Source of the DNA: JANQOH01 sp965243325
GTDB lineage: Bacteria > Pseudomonadota > Alphaproteobacteria > UBA7887
Direction: 5' to 3'
Length of the DNA: 64,000 nucleotides
NCBI GenBank assembly: GCA_965243325.1
Contig: CBDEUQ010000003.1
Coordinates: 1,178,001-1,242,000 of the forward strand
A model generated the notes under the pieces. That model was not told the origin of the DNA, searched no databases, and was given only the letters and a program-made list of their open reading frames with translations. Positions 63,265 to 64,000 of the stretch are shown piece after piece (the first letter of the stretch is position 1; every line of letters begins with the position of its first letter). Position numbers and translations under genes: made by a program.

Positions 63265-63600
63265 ATGGATATCGCCTTCCGTACTCGCAAGCTCGAAAAG
63301 GCCTTCAACGCGGCGGACGCCCTTCAGAAGACCTACGGGGCGAGGATGGCGAGAACCGTCATGCTACGGATGGCGGTACTCAGGGCGGCACCCAGCCTGG
63401 CGGTCGTGCCAACGACCCCGCCGGACAGACGGCATCAGCTCAGCGGCGATCGGGACGAACAGTTCGCGGTCGATCTCGTTCACCCGCATCGACTTGTCTT
63501 CAAAGTCAATCACGAACCGGTCCCACGCAAAGACGATGGAGGGATAGACGCCGAACGGGTGACAGCGATCACGGTCCTCGACGTGGTCGACTATCACTGA
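63265..63600 (+). CDS. HigB/RelE-type toxin
   Basis: A 111-residue protein. It opens DIAFRTRKLEKAFNAADALQ, KTYGARMARTVMLRMAVLRA, followed by LSGDRDEQFAVDLVHPHRLV and FKVNHEPV. This is the plasmid-maintenance killer/HigB form of the RelE fold, which cleaves mRNA on ribosomes. It ends ITVLDVVDYH. It is the first gene of a pair with the XRE antitoxin 14 bp downstream. There is no good ribosome site, so the start at ATG 63265 may be leaderless or weakly translated. Less GC-rich than the phage genes. Confidence 0.85.
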   Translation: MDIAFRTRKLEKAFNAADALQKTYGARMARTVMLRMAVLRAAPSLAVVPTTPPDRRHQLSGDRDEQFAVDLVHPHRLVFKVNHEPVPRKDDGGIDAERVTAITVLDVVDYH

Positions 63601-63614
63601 CGGAGGACGGACAA

Positions 63615-64000
63615 ATGGCCACGGCGACCAACCGATTCAGCCCGGACTATGCGGTTCCGCCCGGATGGGTTCTCCGGGAACGCCTGGAGGCCGAAGGAAT
63701 TTCGCACGCCGAGTTTGCGCGGCGTTGCGGTCGTTCACCGAAGTTGATCAGTGAGTTGGTCGCGGGCAAGGCGCCTCTCGAACCGGCAACCGCGCTCCAA
63801 TTCGAAAAGGTGCTCGGTGTCGATGCCCGTATCTGGATCGGGATCGAATCCGACTATCGGCTTCGTCGGGCGCGTGATGCCGAAGCTCGAGACGCCGCCG
63901 CTTCGGCGGAGTGGATCGCGGCCTTCCCGATCCGGGACCTTGAGAGGCGCGGCTGTTTCGAGCGCCCGGAATCGGACGTCGATGCCGTATCCAAGCTGCT
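63615..64000 (+). CDS. higA: HigA-type XRE antitoxin, cut by window end
   Basis: The first 128 codons of a HigA-family antitoxin. After NRFSPDYAVPPGWVLRERLE comes the helix-turn-helix ISHAEFARRCGRSPKLISEL and AGKAPLEPATALQFEKVLGV. The downstream part (DARIWIGIESDYRLRRARDA, AFPIRDLERRGC) belongs to the long HigA form of about 350 residues, so more than half lies beyond the window. It neutralises the toxin and probably binds the upstream palindrome. ATG chosen after GGAGGACGGACAA. Confidence 0.85.
   Translation, partial: MATATNRFSPDYAVPPGWVLRERLEAEGISHAEFARRCGRSPKLISELVAGKAPLEPATALQFEKVLGVDARIWIGIESDYRLRRARDAEARDAAASAEWIAAFPIRDLERRGCFERPESDVDAVSKL

Overview
The window is a GC-rich (about 70% by eye) bacterial chromosome segment that best fits an alphaproteobacterium, probably close to Rhodospirillales or Rhizobiales. 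The main support is the block lysC - ptsP - HTH/DUF4115 protein - ispG - prfA - prmC - DUF4167 - clpB with divergent ubiG, which is characteristic of that class. Supporting signs are the fused indolepyruvate:ferredoxin oxidoreductase, two LLM-class flavin oxidoreductases, and a Mu-like prophage module of the alphaproteobacterial type.

Layout. 0-5.6 kb: metabolic genes (end of an LLM oxidoreductase, a GlcG/HbpS-like exported protein, the large indolepyruvate oxidoreductase and an enoyl-CoA hydratase). 5.7-16.5 kb: an accessory patch. A decayed integrase and an IS1380 fragment are followed by a truncated cytochrome b gene, a three-subunit molybdenum aldehyde/xanthine-oxidoreductase-type operon, a complete IS630 element, two copies of a 79-bp repeat, an exported M19 dipeptidase and a hypothetical gene. 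16.5-25.4 kb: a frameshifted small exported protein, a Rieske oxygenase, a quinone-oxidoreductase-type dehydrogenase, an SDR-like protein, an alpha/beta hydrolase, aconitase and a methylenetetrahydrofolate reductase-like protein. 25.6-28.4 kb: a lower-GC insert with the DUF5131/TcmP gene pair and a frameshifted HigA-type antitoxin. 28.5-30.2 kb: an exported di-haem protein and a YHS-domain protein.

30.3-52.7 kb is the conserved housekeeping block, mostly on the minus strand and tightly packed with 4-nt stop/start overlaps. It covers proteostasis (ClpB), termination factor synthesis and methylation (PrfA/PrmC), isoprenoid precursors (IspG), nitrogen-PTS signalling (PtsP), aspartate-family amino acids (LysC) and ubiquinone (UbiG). 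It is split between clpB and the DUF4167 gene by about 8.5 kb of accessory DNA (33.1-41.3 kb). That insert carries a DUF1353 membrane protein, a Fic protein with a palindrome over its start, an amino-acid oxidase/aminotransferase pair, an AT-rich membrane/coiled-coil protein bracketed by IS3-type ends, and decayed genes.

52.7-57.3 kb: a RelE/RHH toxin-antitoxin pair, a hypothetical protein, a flavin oxidoreductase overlapping a class-C beta-lactamase-like hydrolase, and a NUDIX hydrolase. 57.5-63.2 kb: a Mu-like prophage remnant with a DnaA-domain-IV-like/zinc-ribbon protein, HTH protein, DUF5675, holin-like, lipoprotein, DUF3486, terminase and portal genes. It stops at the portal gene and is followed directly by a HigB/HigA-type pair with a strong palindromic operator.

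The most unusual items are the Fic start-site palindrome, the IS-bracketed membrane protein in the middle of a conserved cluster, the TcmP/DUF5131 pair, the DnaA-like phage protein, and an intact/frameshifted pair of an unrecognised small exported protein family. No CRISPR array, tRNA or rRNA gene was seen. All family assignments come from reading the translated sequence; no database search was run.
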